Source of the DNA: Perca fluviatilis
Lineage: Eukaryota > Chordata > Actinopteri > Perciformes > Percidae
Direction of reading: 5' to 3'
Length of the DNA: 64,000 nt
NCBI RefSeq assembly: GCF_010015445.1
Contig: NC_053112.1
Coordinates: 7,396,903-7,460,902 of the forward strand
Under the pieces are notes generated by a model. That model was not told where the DNA came from and did not search any database. It saw only the letters and a program-made list of their open reading frames with translations. Shown here piece after piece: positions 37,901 through 42,585 of the stretch; the stretch's first letter is position 1; the number at the start of each line of letters is the position of its first letter. The position numbers were made by a program, and so were the translations under genes.

Positions 37901-39728
37901 ATATTTTGTTCAGATAGAGCCTGTATCAGGGCCATATTTAGTTCAGTAAGAGCCTGTATCAGGGCCATATTTAGTTCAGATAGAGCCCGTATTAGGGCCA
38001 TATTTAGTTCAGATAGAGCCCGTATCAGGGCCATATTTAGTTCAGATAGAGCCTGTATCAGGGCCATATTTAGTTCAGATAGAGCCTGTATCAGGGCCAT
38101 ATTTAGTTCAGATAGAGCCTGTATCAGGGCCATATTTAGTTCAGATAGAGCCTGTATCAGGGCCATATTTTGTTCAGTAAGAGCCTGTATCAGGGCCATA
38201 TTTTGTTCAGATAGAGCCTGTATCAGGGCCATATTTAGTTCAGTAAGAGCCTGTATCAGGGCCATATTTAGTCCAGATAGAGCCTGTATCAGGGCCATAT
38301 TTAGTTCAGATAGAGCCTGTATCAGGGCCATATTTAGTTCAGATAGAGCCCGTATCAGGGCCATATTTAGTCCAGATAGAGGCCGTATCAGGGCCATATT
38401 TAGTCCAGATAGAGCCTGTATCAGGGCCATATTTAGTCCAGATAGAGGCCGTATCAGGGCCATATTTAGTTCAGATAGAGCCCGTATCAGGGCCATATTT
38501 AGTCCAGATAGAGGCCGTATCAGGGCCATATTTAGTTCAGATAGAGCCCGTATCAGGGCCATATTTAGTCCAGATAGAGCCCGTATCAGGGCCATATTTA
38601 GTTCAGATAGAGCCCGTATCAGGGCCATATTTAGTTCAGATAGAGCCCGTATCACGGCAATATTTAGTTCAGATAGAGCCTGTATCAGGGCCATATTTAG
38701 TTCAGATAGAGCCTGGCTCAGATAGAGCCTGTATCAGGGCCATATTTAGCTCAGATAGAGCCTGTATCAGGGCCATATTTAGCTCAGATAGTGCCTGTAT
38801 CAGGGCCATATTTAGTTCAGTTAGAGCCCGTATCAGGGCCATATTTAGTTCAGATAGAGCCCGTATCAGGGCCATATTTAGTTCAGTTAGAGCCCGTATC
38901 AGGGCCATATTTAGCTCAGATAGAGCCTGTATCAGGGCCATATTTAGCTCAGATAGAGCCTGTATCAGGGCCATATTTAGTTCAGATAGAGCCCGTATCA
39001 GGGCCATATTTAGTCCAAATAGAGCCCGTATCAGGGCCATATTTAGTTCAGATAGAGCCCGTATCAGGGCCATATTTAGCTCAGATAGAGCCCGTATCAG
39101 GGCCATATTTAGTTCAGATAGAGCCTGGCTCAGATAGAGCCCGTATCAGGGCCATATTTAGTCCAGATAGAGCCCGTATCAGGGCCATATTTAGTTCAGT
39201 GTGTTATATCTCACTATTTTTGGTAGCCTACTGTAAATGGCCAGTATGTACTTTATTTTCTTCATTCGTTGAAGCCTCTGTGTTTACAGGCTTGTGGTGA
39301 TGTGCAATGTGCCAAAAAAAAAATCTGTTTAGTACTGCCAGTTTGTGTTGTTTTGTCATGTTTCATGTGTGCAATAAACATTACACTTCGTGAGAAAAAA
39401 TATTGTGGCAGAGAATCGTGATGTCAATTCTGAGCTTAAAAAAAAAAAAATCTTGATTCATATTTTTCCCTGAAACTGGCAGGCCTAGTAGCAGAGTAGA
39501 AGTAGAAAGTAGAAGAACATGGAAATACTCAAGTCTAATGTACTTAGTTACAATGGTAACTATTATTGTTTTGTGTTTCAGCGACACACAAAGACACATG
39601 AGAGGAGAACGCAGGACGAGCAGCAGAGGACAGACGACGGTGGGACAGTAACGACGGACGGTAACAGTGTGAGATTCAAACGGGACGGACAGATGGAGGA
39701 CGGTAGTGAAAGCCGCACTTCTCTCTGA
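1..39728 (+). CDS. Large cadherin-related membrane protein, 13 EC repeats (5' end outside window)
   Basis: A calcium-dependent adhesion-type receptor, read as 29 exons: 1-74, 1566-1729, 3694-3741, 3826-3915, 7313-7399, 8460-8567, 8656-8769, 9999-10092, 10191-10309, 11251-11424, 11514-11642, 14099-14254, 14971-15151, 16344-16477, 16898-17848, 19330-19455, 21831-22082, 22169-22267, 23424-23596, 23763-23914, 25139-25446, 27381-27491, 28459-28650, 33197-33294, 34284-34445, 35853-36038, 37132-37209, 37293-37329, 39582-39728. All junctions are GT-AG and keep frame, giving 1580 residues plus stop. EC boundaries are marked by DxNDNxPxF motifs near residues 106, 320, 423, 626, 729, 837, 939 and 1044, with LDRE motifs in EC3, 4, 7, 9 and 10. 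A transmembrane helix lies at about 1469-1493, followed by an 87-residue cytoplasmic tail. The architecture resembles the Cdh23/Cdhr/Fat-like group. The tail and membrane-adjacent region do not look like CDHR2 as I know it, so I give no symbol. The signal-peptide exon is probably just upstream. Confidence 0.87.
75..1565. other. Cadherin intron 1; mobile-element remnant near 920-1250
   Basis: The intron is mostly AT-rich unique-looking DNA. From about 920 to 1250 there is a block beginning with a sequence (tgaacaaaattataaacgc) that I associate with widespread fish DNA-transposon termini, continuing through a conserved-looking caggtgtggcatatcaaga segment. I cannot assign a superfamily. Nothing else is recognisable from 75 to 920. 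Confidence 0.4.
1915..2554. mobile_element. Inverted-repeat element family A, copy 1
   Basis: The left end starts GGCCTCTTTAAGACTGGCTG and the right end is its inverse (cagccagtgtgaaagaggcc). It is flanked by TAA on both sides (1912-1914 and 2555-2557), which resembles the 3-bp duplication of PIF/Harbinger elements. The inner part shares blocks with the copy at 26258-27229 in the opposite orientation (for example the GCGTGGCGTGTCC region and the CAG trinucleotide run). There is no coding capacity. Confidence 0.6.
2640..3459 (-). mobile_element. hAT-like non-autonomous element (same family as 24568 and 31194), interrupted
   Basis: Read on the minus strand it begins with the GTCAAACTC-type terminus (plus strand gagtttgacacccctgcc at about 3440) and contains the shared blocks 'ggccacactggaaaat...atcaagggccaggcatg' and 'gcgggcc' seen in the copies at 24.6 and 31.2 kb. 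About 3063-3430 is a second insertion with GCGGTATACTCGCCG-type ends. It is a degraded remnant. Confidence 0.5.
4658..7170. mobile_element. Nested inverted-repeat element carrying a 29-bp minisatellite
   Basis: The termini are GGCCTGTTTCACAAAA on the left and its inverse TTTTGTGAAACAGGCC on the right. CCAGG (4653-4657) and CCTGG (7171-7175) flank it, a possible 5-bp CCWGG duplication. The left subterminal 'cagttatcctgg' recurs inverted on the right as 'ttatcctggatttata'. No transposase is present. Nearly half the element is the tandem array 5869-7071. Confidence 0.65.
5869..7071. repeat. 29-bp minisatellite, about 40 copies
   Basis: The unit is built on CCTCCTCAGCCTGACTCGAC + CTAGTCTCT (29 bp), with variants (C/T at the Ser-like position, GGCTC for GACTC, occasional 14-bp truncated units). 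It lies within the inverted-repeat element 4658-7170. The repeats abut directly with no spacers. Confidence 0.9.
7313..11424 (+). CDS. Cadherin gene exons 5-10: EC2, EC3 and start of EC4
   Basis: The exons are 7313-7399, 8460-8567, 8656-8769, 9999-10092, 10191-10309 and 11251-11424. EC2 has a KATDGDS calcium motif but ends in a degenerate linker (LDFDNLNPYF, residues 206-215) in place of DxNDN. EC3 has AQDGDTG and ALDREE and ends in the canonical EDVNDNPPEF at 319-328. Intron phases 0 and 1 join cleanly. The 87-bp intron 8568-8655 is among the shortest in the gene. The exon at 11251 opens EC4, with ITDLDQ at its end. Confidence 0.87.
7400..7560 (-). mobile_element. 3' end of a non-LTR retrotransposon (LINE) or derived SINE
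   Basis: Right after an AAT-repeat, the plus strand reads gcattttattcatatagtac...caacactcaaagaaactttacag. This is the typical reverse-complemented 3' end of fish LINEs ('TTTATTTATATAGCRCC...ACAAAGTGC'). Similar tails lie at 10995-11160 and 45884-46090. It is a short fragment. Confidence 0.45.
8075..8271 (+). mobile_element. tRNA-derived SINE
   Basis: The head looks like a tRNA gene, with box A (TGGCGCAGTGG) and box B (GGTTCAATTCC). A conserved core (gaccctgagcgagacactta) follows, then a tail ending in gtcagctaaatgacatgtaatgtaat. This organisation is that of V-SINE-type teleost SINEs. It is not a functional tRNA: the cloverleaf does not close and a long body follows. A tail fragment of the same family lies on the minus strand at 18190-18250. 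Confidence 0.8.
8893..9821. mobile_element. TTAA-flanked non-autonomous element with 58-bp repeats (copy 1)
   Basis: It starts TTAAAGTGCTAATTTTATG and ends GCATAATATGAGGTCTTTAA, imperfect inverted repeats ending in TTAA. TTAA duplications are typical of piggyBac and Kolobok superfamilies; I cannot choose between them. Inside, about eight copies of a 58-bp unit (GGCACGCCCTCATACTCTGC...) occupy about 9140-9605. Related copies are at 36453-36920 (same orientation) and 48654-49380 (reverse). Confidence 0.75.
9140..9605. repeat. 58-bp minisatellite, about 8 copies
   Basis: The unit contains GCACGCCCTCATACTCTGCT, tctgactggctagtagtcc and ttacctaggtactgtcag. It lies within the TTAA element. The related element at 36.5 kb carries about three units of the same sequence. 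Confidence 0.88.
10617..10950. repeat. Poly-C run, element fragment and (AGT)n microsatellite
   Basis: A C-run lies at about 10648-10660. A dispersed repeat is at about 10750-10855 (ctactggaacatagggtcag...acctactgcaccttta, also seen at 45850-46155). An (AGT)n run lies at about 10896-10948. All are in a cadherin intron with no coding potential. Confidence 0.6.
10995..11160 (-). mobile_element. LINE 3'-end fragment
   Basis: The plus strand reads caatcaatcaagctttattt...tatagcacctttt...caaagtgctgcacag, the reverse complement of a common fish LINE 3' UTR with its short tandem tail. It resembles the fragment at 45884-46090. Confidence 0.5.
11514..16477 (+). CDS. Cadherin gene exons 11-14: EC4, EC5 and start of EC6
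   Basis: The exons are 11514-11642, 14099-14254, 14971-15151 and 16344-16477. EC4 holds VLDRET and ends LLDENDNTPVF (about 421-431). EC5 starts with AEDPDADKNG and ends in SAPSDSKPQF (about 527-536), so the DxNDN calcium motif is absent there. The exon at 16344 carries the first strand of EC6, whose usual DxD site is also missing (it reads RVAFMAIATE across the next junction). The exon at 14099 uses the acceptor after an A-rich stretch (attaaaag). Confidence 0.86.
12100..13450 (-). mobile_element. Broken non-LTR retrotransposon with reverse transcriptase
   Basis: On the minus strand, 13450-12827 encodes 207 residues of a LINE reverse transcriptase: YRPISLLSQFSKILEKL, a QYGFRSGRST block, FVDLKKAFDTIDH, GVPQGSLIGPKLF and the catalytic FADDTTLY. 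The C-terminal part continues in other frames (12753-12526, then 12554-12219), so the copy carries frameshifts. The 3' tail is a short attc-type repeat near 12100 (aatgaatgaaag on plus). The clade is CR1/L2/Rex-like, not resolved. No 5' end, ORF1 or endonuclease is seen. Confidence 0.85.
14635..14810 (+). mobile_element. Small reverse-transcriptase relic
   Basis: A plus-strand frame reads MKCGVLQGSISGPFLF, the usual GVPQGSxLGPLLF block, followed in a nearby frame by CYADDTLL, the YADD active-site block. These are two consecutive RT motifs of a CR1/L2-type LINE at the right spacing, truncated at both sides. It lies in the intron before exon 14971-15151. Confidence 0.65.
15985..16140. mobile_element. 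Dispersed repeat tail
   Basis: The plus strand reads atagaaagcctttattgtcattgtac, a sequence type recurrent at LINE/SINE 3' ends in fish. It is short, and its family is not resolved. Confidence 0.35.
16573..16794. mobile_element. Hairpin-forming insertion with 65-bp arms, flanked by 17-bp direct repeats
   Basis: The arms 16643-16707 and 16730-16794 are inverse complements with about five mismatches, and the central 36 bp are perfect. The loop is about 22 nt. The sequence TCAATTTGTATTAGGTA occurs at 16556-16572 and again at 16794-16810, framing the whole insert like a target-site duplication. There is no coding capacity. It sits about 90 bp before the 951-bp cadherin exon. Confidence 0.8.
16898..17848 (+). 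CDS. Cadherin gene exon 15: 951-bp exon with most of EC6, EC7 and EC8
   Basis: This is the largest coding exon of the gene: 317 codons, phase 0 at both ends. It contains three cadherin linkers: TDVNDNSPVF (Asp at residue 626), SDINDNVPKF (729) and KDVNNNPPVF (837, one Asp changed to Asn). EC7 has ATDKDSS and ALDRET; EC8 has AVDLDEAANG and LDYSK. It ends with VTDRDE at the start of EC9. Such a fused exon amid exons of about 100 bp suggests retention of an ancestral long exon or loss of introns here. Confidence 0.93.
18190..18250 (-). mobile_element. SINE tail fragment
   Basis: The plus strand reads tacattacatgtcatttagctgacgcttttatcc, the reverse complement of the tail of the SINE at 8075-8271. 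The rest of intron 17849-19329 shows nothing recognisable. Confidence 0.65.
19330..23914 (+). CDS. Cadherin gene exons 16-20: EC9, EC10 and EC11 (part)
   Basis: The exons are 19330-19455, 21831-22082, 22169-22267, 23424-23596 and 23763-23914. EC9 contains TLDRET and ends LDYNDNAPQF (Asp 939). EC10 has PTDADLGPNG and KLDRES and ends IDVNDNRPEF (Asp 1044). EC11 has ASDRDAGNN. At 23763 two acceptors are possible; the upstream one keeps the frame and gives ITYSFSAGSS. The acceptor of 21831-22082 directly follows a short (TG)n run. A TTAA-flanked element starts only about 150 bp after exon 18. Confidence 0.88.
20095..21560. repeat. AT-rich degenerate array with embedded tRNA-like blocks
   Basis: Irregular units of about 30 bp, built from 'catactatactatgac' plus 'tttttattgactttttc', run through the intron between exons 16 and 17. 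Three copies of a different block (tagcaccagcaagtaggcactgcagactc...ccattcccagtcagggctt) lie at about 19985-20075, 20915-20970 and 21290-21400. The third begins with a tRNA-like box A (ggctcagcggttagaa), so they may be SINE heads caught in the array. The array is nearly free of C-rich units. Confidence 0.8.
22422..23044. mobile_element. TTAA-flanked element with 22-bp terminal repeats and 51-bp minisatellite
   Basis: It begins TTAAAGGTGCTCTAAGCGAT and ends with the exact inverse ATCGCTTAGAGCACCTTTAA. About six units of 51 bp (containing TGTTCAGGGGACAGGCAGCT) lie at about 22684-22975. Because 51 is a multiple of three the array is open in frame, giving a spurious 148-codon ORF. It resembles Kolobok- or piggyBac-type MITEs. 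Confidence 0.85.
23937..25040. mobile_element. Dispersed DNA-transposon copy interrupted by a hAT element
   Basis: The left end 'gagacctattatgctttt' and the right part 'gaacctgaaaatgg' are terminal blocks that also occur in the TTAA-type family seen at 8.9 and 36.5 kb. The copy is split by the hAT insertion 24568-25018 and has no clean right end. Confidence 0.5.
24568..25018. mobile_element. hAT-type non-autonomous element, copy with 8-bp duplication
   Basis: The ends are CAGGGCTGTCAAACTC and GAGTTTGACACATGTG, with perfect 8-bp flanks CAATACAA at 24560-24567 and 25019-25026, the hAT hallmark. Inside, about 24770-24950, is a 66-bp tandem repeat (tgacaaaaatgttggaaaaa...) of about three units. 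It is inserted in an older element. Confidence 0.85.
25139..28650 (+). CDS. Cadherin gene exons 21-23: EC11 end, EC12 and EC13
   Basis: The exons are 25139-25446, 27381-27491 and 28459-28650. EC11 ends in RVVSLVEGVAF (about residues 1149-1159) with no DxNDN. EC12 has QLDKEE but no DxD at its start, and ends EDVSESPQF (1250-1258), again without NDN. EC13 starts ASDPDVGEGG. The donor of 28459-28650 is read as GTGGAG before gtgggt, which puts the following exon (33197) in frame. Microsatellites hug these exons: (TG)n before 25139, (GAAA)n before 27381 and (CA)n after 27491. Confidence 0.88.
25542..26076. mobile_element. hAT-type element containing a SINE and AT microsatellites
   Basis: The ends are TGGGGCTGCACGATAT and its inverse ATTATTGTGCAGCCCCA (imperfect). 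The flanks GTAACCAC (25534-25541) and GTAACCGC (26077-26084) are an 8-bp duplication with one change. It contains a (TA)n run and the minus-strand SINE 25720-25896, which therefore arrived later. Confidence 0.75.
25720..25896 (-). mobile_element. tRNA-derived SINE (family 2)
   Basis: The minus strand starts with a tRNA-like head (GGCTCAGTGGGTAGAGCA, box A; GGTTCGAGTCTGA, box B) and runs to a tail with tttctgcctttattcg on plus. Related copies are at 49381-49563 (minus) and a tail at about 40975-41110 (plus). Confidence 0.75.
26258..27229. mobile_element. Inverted-repeat element family A, copy 2, with nested fragment
   Basis: The left GGCCGGCTGCACACCGCCTG and right 'ccacgcagccagcgtgcaggaggcc' are inverse ends. 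The interior matches 1915-2554 in reverse (ttcggcgcctgagacgtgc, cttccaacacgc). A second element fragment with CAGGGGCGT...ACGCCCCTG ends sits at about 26310-26466. An 11-bp repeat (gttgcgtgtca, about 9 units) lies at about 26620-26715. Confidence 0.65.
27274..27345. repeat. (GAAA)n microsatellite before exon 22
   Basis: A gaaagaaagaaa run lies upstream of the acceptor of exon 27381-27491. It is purine-rich on the sense strand, so it does not serve as a polypyrimidine tract. Confidence 0.9.
27494..27567. repeat. (CA)n microsatellite directly after an exon donor
   Basis: About 36 CA units begin 2-3 bases after the gtgaa donor of exon 27381-27491. Confidence 0.95.
27650..28080. repeat. Degenerate T-rich array (tttgtcactttttt units)
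   Basis: Irregular repeats of 'acatttgtcactttt' and 'tctgagccttgtgaagtttt' fill part of a cadherin intron. A similar T-rich stretch lies at 58490-58880 in usp34. At about 28120-28225 there is an inner fragment of the fold-back family (agctagcgctaaac). Confidence 0.6.
29047..31100. mobile_element. Large inverted-terminal element (GGGGTCTCATTTATAAA ends), containing an L1 insertion
   Basis: The left GGGGTCTCATTTATAAA is matched by the inverse TTTATAAATGAGACCCC at 31084-31100. It is itself inserted into another dispersed repeat that begins near 28863 (TTAAAAGGTCCAGTGTG). An L1-type fragment (30289-30736) is nested within it. No transposase frame was recognised. Confidence 0.6.
30289..30736 (-). 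mobile_element. 5'-truncated L1-like LINE with target-site duplication
   Basis: The minus strand encodes an ORF2 C-terminal end (LLPLEKLTYDLNHNPDRFWR...FLERL stop), as in L1-clade elements of fish, followed by a 3' UTR and an A-tail (the T-run at 30299-30312 on plus). The 14-bp flanks GGACGGTATTATTA at 30275-30288 and 30737-30750 mark target-primed integration. Confidence 0.8.
31194..31541. mobile_element. hAT-type element, second clean copy
   Basis: It belongs to the same family as 24568-25018 (CAGGGCTGTCAAACTC ... GAGTTTGACACATG). The flanks CGTTAGCA (31186-31193) and CATTAGCA (31542-31549) differ at one of 8 bases. Confidence 0.8.
31780..31960. repeat. Homopolymer blocks (poly-T, A, C, G), probably artefactual
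   Basis: Long runs of T, then GGGG, A, C, CCC, A, T follow each other twice, separated by a short unique stretch. Such staircase homopolymers are not expected biologically and suggest sequencing or consensus error. A weaker example lies at about 34940-35010. Confidence 0.6.
32053..32369. mobile_element. Palindromic TTAA-flanked MITE with T-rich core
   Basis: The left TTAAAGTGATACGCCACC and right GGTGGCGTATCCCTTTAA are inverse. The inner arms GTAGACTTATAGGTGGGCCA and its inverse near 32308-32325 extend the palindrome. The centre consists of three T-runs broken by ggctca. Confidence 0.8.
32551..33037. mobile_element. Tc1/mariner-type non-autonomous element
   Basis: The left TACAGTACAGGCCAAAAGTT and right inverse (ttgcttgtactgta) frame it, with TA at both ends. 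It contains the familiar fish Tc1 block 'ttcaaagtagccaccctttgct' and its inverse (agcaaagggtggctactttgaa), so the inner part is palindromic. It holds a poly-A run and no transposase. Confidence 0.75.
33197..36038 (+). CDS. Cadherin gene exons 24-26: membrane-adjacent region and transmembrane helix
   Basis: The exons are 33197-33294, 34284-34445 and 35853-36038, joined by phase-2 introns. They encode about 115 residues between EC13 and the membrane without a cadherin motif, comparable in place to the membrane-adjacent domain of CDH23/PCDH15-type cadherins (inference). A hydrophobic helix of about 25 residues follows (AAVIALATMLALSMLGLIVA core), ending in a basic stop-transfer (RFKRTQK) encoded across the junction to exon 27. 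The 4.5-kb intron before 33197 and the introns after it are full of mobile elements. Confidence 0.86.
33775..34190 (-). mobile_element. L1-like ORF2 fragment
   Basis: The minus strand encodes RDLSIRLDDEDWDRICRNIK, then TTSCHVRVRLIQFNI, typical of the C-terminal third of L1/Tx1-type ORF2 proteins. A C-run interrupts it. It lies between cadherin exons 24 and 25 and is separate from 30289-30736, since a cadherin exon lies between them. Confidence 0.7.
34617..35623. mobile_element. Inverted-repeat element (CATAGACTGTATAATATTA ends) split by a second element
   Basis: The left end CATAGACTGTATAATATTAA is matched inversely at 35600-35623 (ccagtaatattaacagtctatgg). The inner element 34703-35171 has ends CAGTCCCTCCAGAA and TTCTGGAAGGACTG and contains gcaattatgcgatcgcataa, a further palindrome. 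Confidence 0.65.
34703..35171. mobile_element. Nested element with CAGTCCCTCCAGAA ends
   Basis: Inverse termini at both sides (CAGTCC...GGACTG). A homopolymer-rich stretch (T, G runs at about 34940-35010) looks low quality. No target duplication was readable. Confidence 0.6.
36453..36920. mobile_element. TTAA-flanked element, copy 2 of the 8893 family
   Basis: It begins TTAAGGGCTCATTTTATGC and ends GCAGAATATGAGCACTTTAA. It contains about three units of the 58-bp repeat and shares the block tgtgcgactcccaacaaaga with 8893-9821. It lies in the intron after the transmembrane exon. Confidence 0.8.
37132..39728 (+). CDS. Cadherin gene exons 27-29: cytoplasmic tail with C-terminal PDZ ligand
   Basis: The exons are 37132-37209, 37293-37329 and 39582-39728, with the stop codon at 39726-39728. 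The tail (87 residues from the Arg at 1494) is polar and charged, with acidic/Ser stretches (EDSDKESLD, SEESPETSEQ) and a final S-R-T-S-L. T-S-L-COOH fits a class I PDZ ligand (S/T-x-hydrophobic), as in cadherins anchored by harmonin- or MAST-type scaffolds; the actual partner is unknown. The last intron contains the 33-bp minisatellite. Confidence 0.87.
37770..39200. repeat. 33-bp minisatellite, over 40 copies
   Basis: The unit is AGATAGAGCCTGTATCAGGG + CCATATTTAGTTC (33 bp), with variants at C/T in gcCTgt/gcCCgt and tTC/cTC. As 33 is divisible by three, both strands are open over long distances (minus 313 and 134 codons; plus 169 codons), giving 11-residue repeats that are not a gene. It occupies most of the last cadherin intron. 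Confidence 0.95.
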
Positions 39729-39746
39729 TCTGAACGCAGCAGCCTT

Positions 39747-40056
39747 CAGTCCGCCTGTATGGAGTCTGCAGAGTGCCACTAAAATAATTAGACTATACTG
39801 ATTATACTCAGTCCGCCTGTATGGAGTCTGCAGGGTGCCACTAAAATAATTAGACTATACTGATTATACTCAGTCCACCTGTATGGAGTCTGCAGGGTGC
39901 CACTAAAATAATTAGACTATACTGATTATACTCAGTCCACCTGTATGGAGTCTGCAGGGTGCCACTAAAATAATTAGACTATACTGATTATACTCAGTCC
40001 ACCTGTATGGAGTCTGCAGAGTGCCACTAAAATAATTAGACTATACTAACTGATAA
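39747..40056 (+). repeat. 62-bp tandem repeat x5 in the cadherin 3' UTR
   Basis: Units start CAGTCCGCCTGTATGGAGTC at 39747, 39809, 39871, 39933 and 39995 (later units have CCACC for CCGCC), only 18 bases after the stop codon. The copies are nearly identical, so the array is young. Confidence 0.95.
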
Positions 40057-40339
40057 TGCTCAGTTAATATGTTTAAGGTGAGACATGTTTTCAATCACAA
40101 AATGGGAAAACGTAAATGTTAGCAGGAAACAAATAAAGAAACTGAAGTGGGTTTTGATAGACCGAGACGGACACAAAATAAAAATGTGAAATGTTAAAAA
40201 TAATTGTGATTCCATTTTGAAATATTTTTTTTTTTTTATATTATTAAGAAAAGTTCGTTCTTGACCTTTTTGAAAAGCAAACTTCAGCCACTGACGAAGA
40301 CCGGGAGATGCTGTTAAAAGCTCTGGAAAAAAATAGTAA

Positions 40340-40343
<4 letters not shown>

Positions 40344-40432
<89 letters not shown>
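40344..40432. repeat. (TA)n microsatellite
   Basis: About 40 TA units between the two genes, preceded by a short (CA)n. Confidence 0.95.
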
Positions 40433-40437
<5 letters not shown>

Positions 40438-40974
40438 CAACTTTAATTTTAAGAGCAAATTTAATTAATCGATCTAATAAATGTTTATCTTTTTTATCTT
40501 TAGTACTTTTTTTGCACTATCCCTTGCTGCTGTGACATCTTGTAACCCCCGTTGTGGGATTAATAAAAAGGATTTTGAATCTTTTTAATAATTAAAATTG
40601 ACATTAAGTTATTCATGTGGCACTCTTCAGCCTCCGTACAACAACAGACATCCCAGCAACTGATTTTATGAAACAGTTTTAATAACTAAACTCAGCTGCT
40701 GTCGTGTTCAGTTTGACTTTTTAAATTATAAATAAATTAGCTTTTCAGCTGGTGCTGCATATTATTTCAGCTCATGTTCAGCCCGAGAGACAGAATGAGA
40801 CAAAATGGCACTTTATTCTAGAAAAAAAACGTTTTAAGGAAAGAGCTACAATGCTCCAACTGTACTTTTTTAAGTTTAAATAAGGAAAAAAAGATGAAAT
40901 TCTGGGCAAGTTATGGAAAGAACAGATTTGTGGTCCGATTGTCACTGCAGTTAAGTTTAATTATCAGTCTATTG

Positions 40975-41110
40975 AGTATTATCAATGTCTGTAAAATGAC
41001 ATGACCTGCGGCCCTTTGCTGCATGTCATTCCCCCTCTCTCCCCCTTTCATGTCTTCAGCTGTCCTGTATAAATAAAGGCCTAAAATGCCCCAAAAATAA
41101 TCTTTTAGAA
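40975..41110 (+). mobile_element. SINE family 2, tail fragment
   Basis: The plus strand reads gcggccctttgctgcatgtcattccccctctc...tcttcagctgtcctgt, the 3' half of the SINE seen in full at 49381-49563. The head is missing. The rest of 40450-41670 shows nothing recognisable. Confidence 0.65.
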
Positions 41111-41734
41111 ATGTCAAACTGATCTGATCTTTCATGCTTAAAATTTAACGGAACTCAAATGTTTAAATGCCACTTCTCCGTTTTGTTTTCAGACCGTTTT
41201 TTATTCTAATTTTCCTCTTTTCTTTGATGCACTTGAATGTAAATACTGACGCAGCTCTGCAGAAACACTGGAACATACTGGAAAATGTGCGTCTGTGTGC
41301 ATTTCAATCTGTATAATAAAATAAATTGAGTTGTCTATCAGTTTGGAATTCATCTTTTGTAATATTTGCAAAGTATGAAATAAAAAAAAAAACAGACTTC
41401 CTGCTATTTTAGTATTTTGAAAAAACAAATATATATTGTGACTTTTTTGCACTGAACGACAGTGATGAGTTTGTCGTGAAGTCAGTTTGAACTCAAAACT
41501 TTACGCATGAGTGCAAAAGGATTTTAACACATCAACATTATTCCGGTTGTGGACCATGGATTATTAATAGGGAAATAAACCAGTTTTTATTTACCCGGTT
41601 CTATCAGCCAACATGAAATCAGGACAGGTGGTCAGAGAGCACAGGGGAGACGCTTAGTTTCTACTGGCTGAAGCTAATGATGCATTTTTACTCGGAAGTC
41701 AGATCCTCGTCACTCTCTCACTCGCTCTACCACA

Positions 41735-41792
41735 CAAAGAGACACAGACACACAGAGACACAGACACACAAAGAGAGACCGACACACAAAGA

Positions 41793-41836
<44 letters not shown>

Positions 41837-41990
41837 GAGACAGACACACACACAGAGACAGACACACACACAGAGACACACACACACACACACAAAGACA
41901 CAAAGAGACAGACACACACACAGAGACAGACACACACACAGAGACACACACACACGCAAAGAGACATACACGCAAAGACAGACACACACA
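41735..41990. repeat. (CA)n with CAGAGA interruptions
   Basis: CA-rich irregular microsatellite, open in all frames of both strands because of composition. It is intergenic. Confidence 0.95.
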
Positions 41991-42585
41991 GAGGGCGCTC
42001 TACAGCCTCCCTGTTGGTAACACTAGGATTTATTTTGTTATTGTCATTTTGTTCAAAGGACTTAAAGTTTCATATCTTAAGTTTGTATTTTTATACATTT
42101 TATTTAAGAGAACTTTAATATATTCTGTTCTGTTGAGACAATAAAACAGTATGCAGTATTATTTTTAAACTGCATTATGATAATTTAGTGAGGACTCAAA
42201 TAACTACAAAGAACCAATGTTAGGGAAATCGGTTTATGTTTTGTTACACTTTTCTGGTTGTTTTTTTATTAAATATATATCGGCCGATATATCGGATTAT
42301 AAAATCATCAAATATTTGTATCGGTATTGGCCTTAAAAATCCTTTATCGGTCGGCCTCTAGTACAGTTACCTCAGTTACACCGTCAGTCAGAAAAGGTTC
42401 AACCAAGTCTGAAATCTTTGGTGACAAAACTTTAAAATAACCAAGTTGTAAACCCTGTTATGAGCTGTGACGCTTCACGATTTCTGCCCATTTTCACTTT
42501 AAAATGCAATAAGAAAACAAAACAACTGTACAGCTGCAGTAATACTGGCACTGGCACACGCACCCCCCCCCAAGTGTGTTATATA

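Larger units (their letters stand above)
39729..40570 (+). promoter_or_regulatory. Probable cadherin 3' UTR with candidate polyadenylation signals
   Basis: After the stop there is a 62-bp tandem repeat (39747-40056) and then AT-rich DNA. AATAAA hexamers occur at 40132-40137 and 40563-40568, the second in an A/T-rich context about 840 bp after the stop. Which is used cannot be decided from sequence alone. Confidence 0.35.

Noticed and set aside
37753..39106. Minus-strand ORFs of 313 and 134 codons with an 11-residue repeat
   Set aside because: They are produced by the 33-bp period of a minisatellite lying in a cadherin intron; the opposite strand is open too, and no non-repetitive coding sequence or splice context supports a protein.
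1..39728. Assignment of the cadherin to CDHR2
   Set aside because: EC number (13 seen against 9), the membrane-adjacent region and the C-terminal sequence differ from CDHR2 as I know it; the symbol was left empty.
41677..42144. ORFs of His/Thr or Cys/Val repeats
   Set aside because: They are translations of CA/GT microsatellites.
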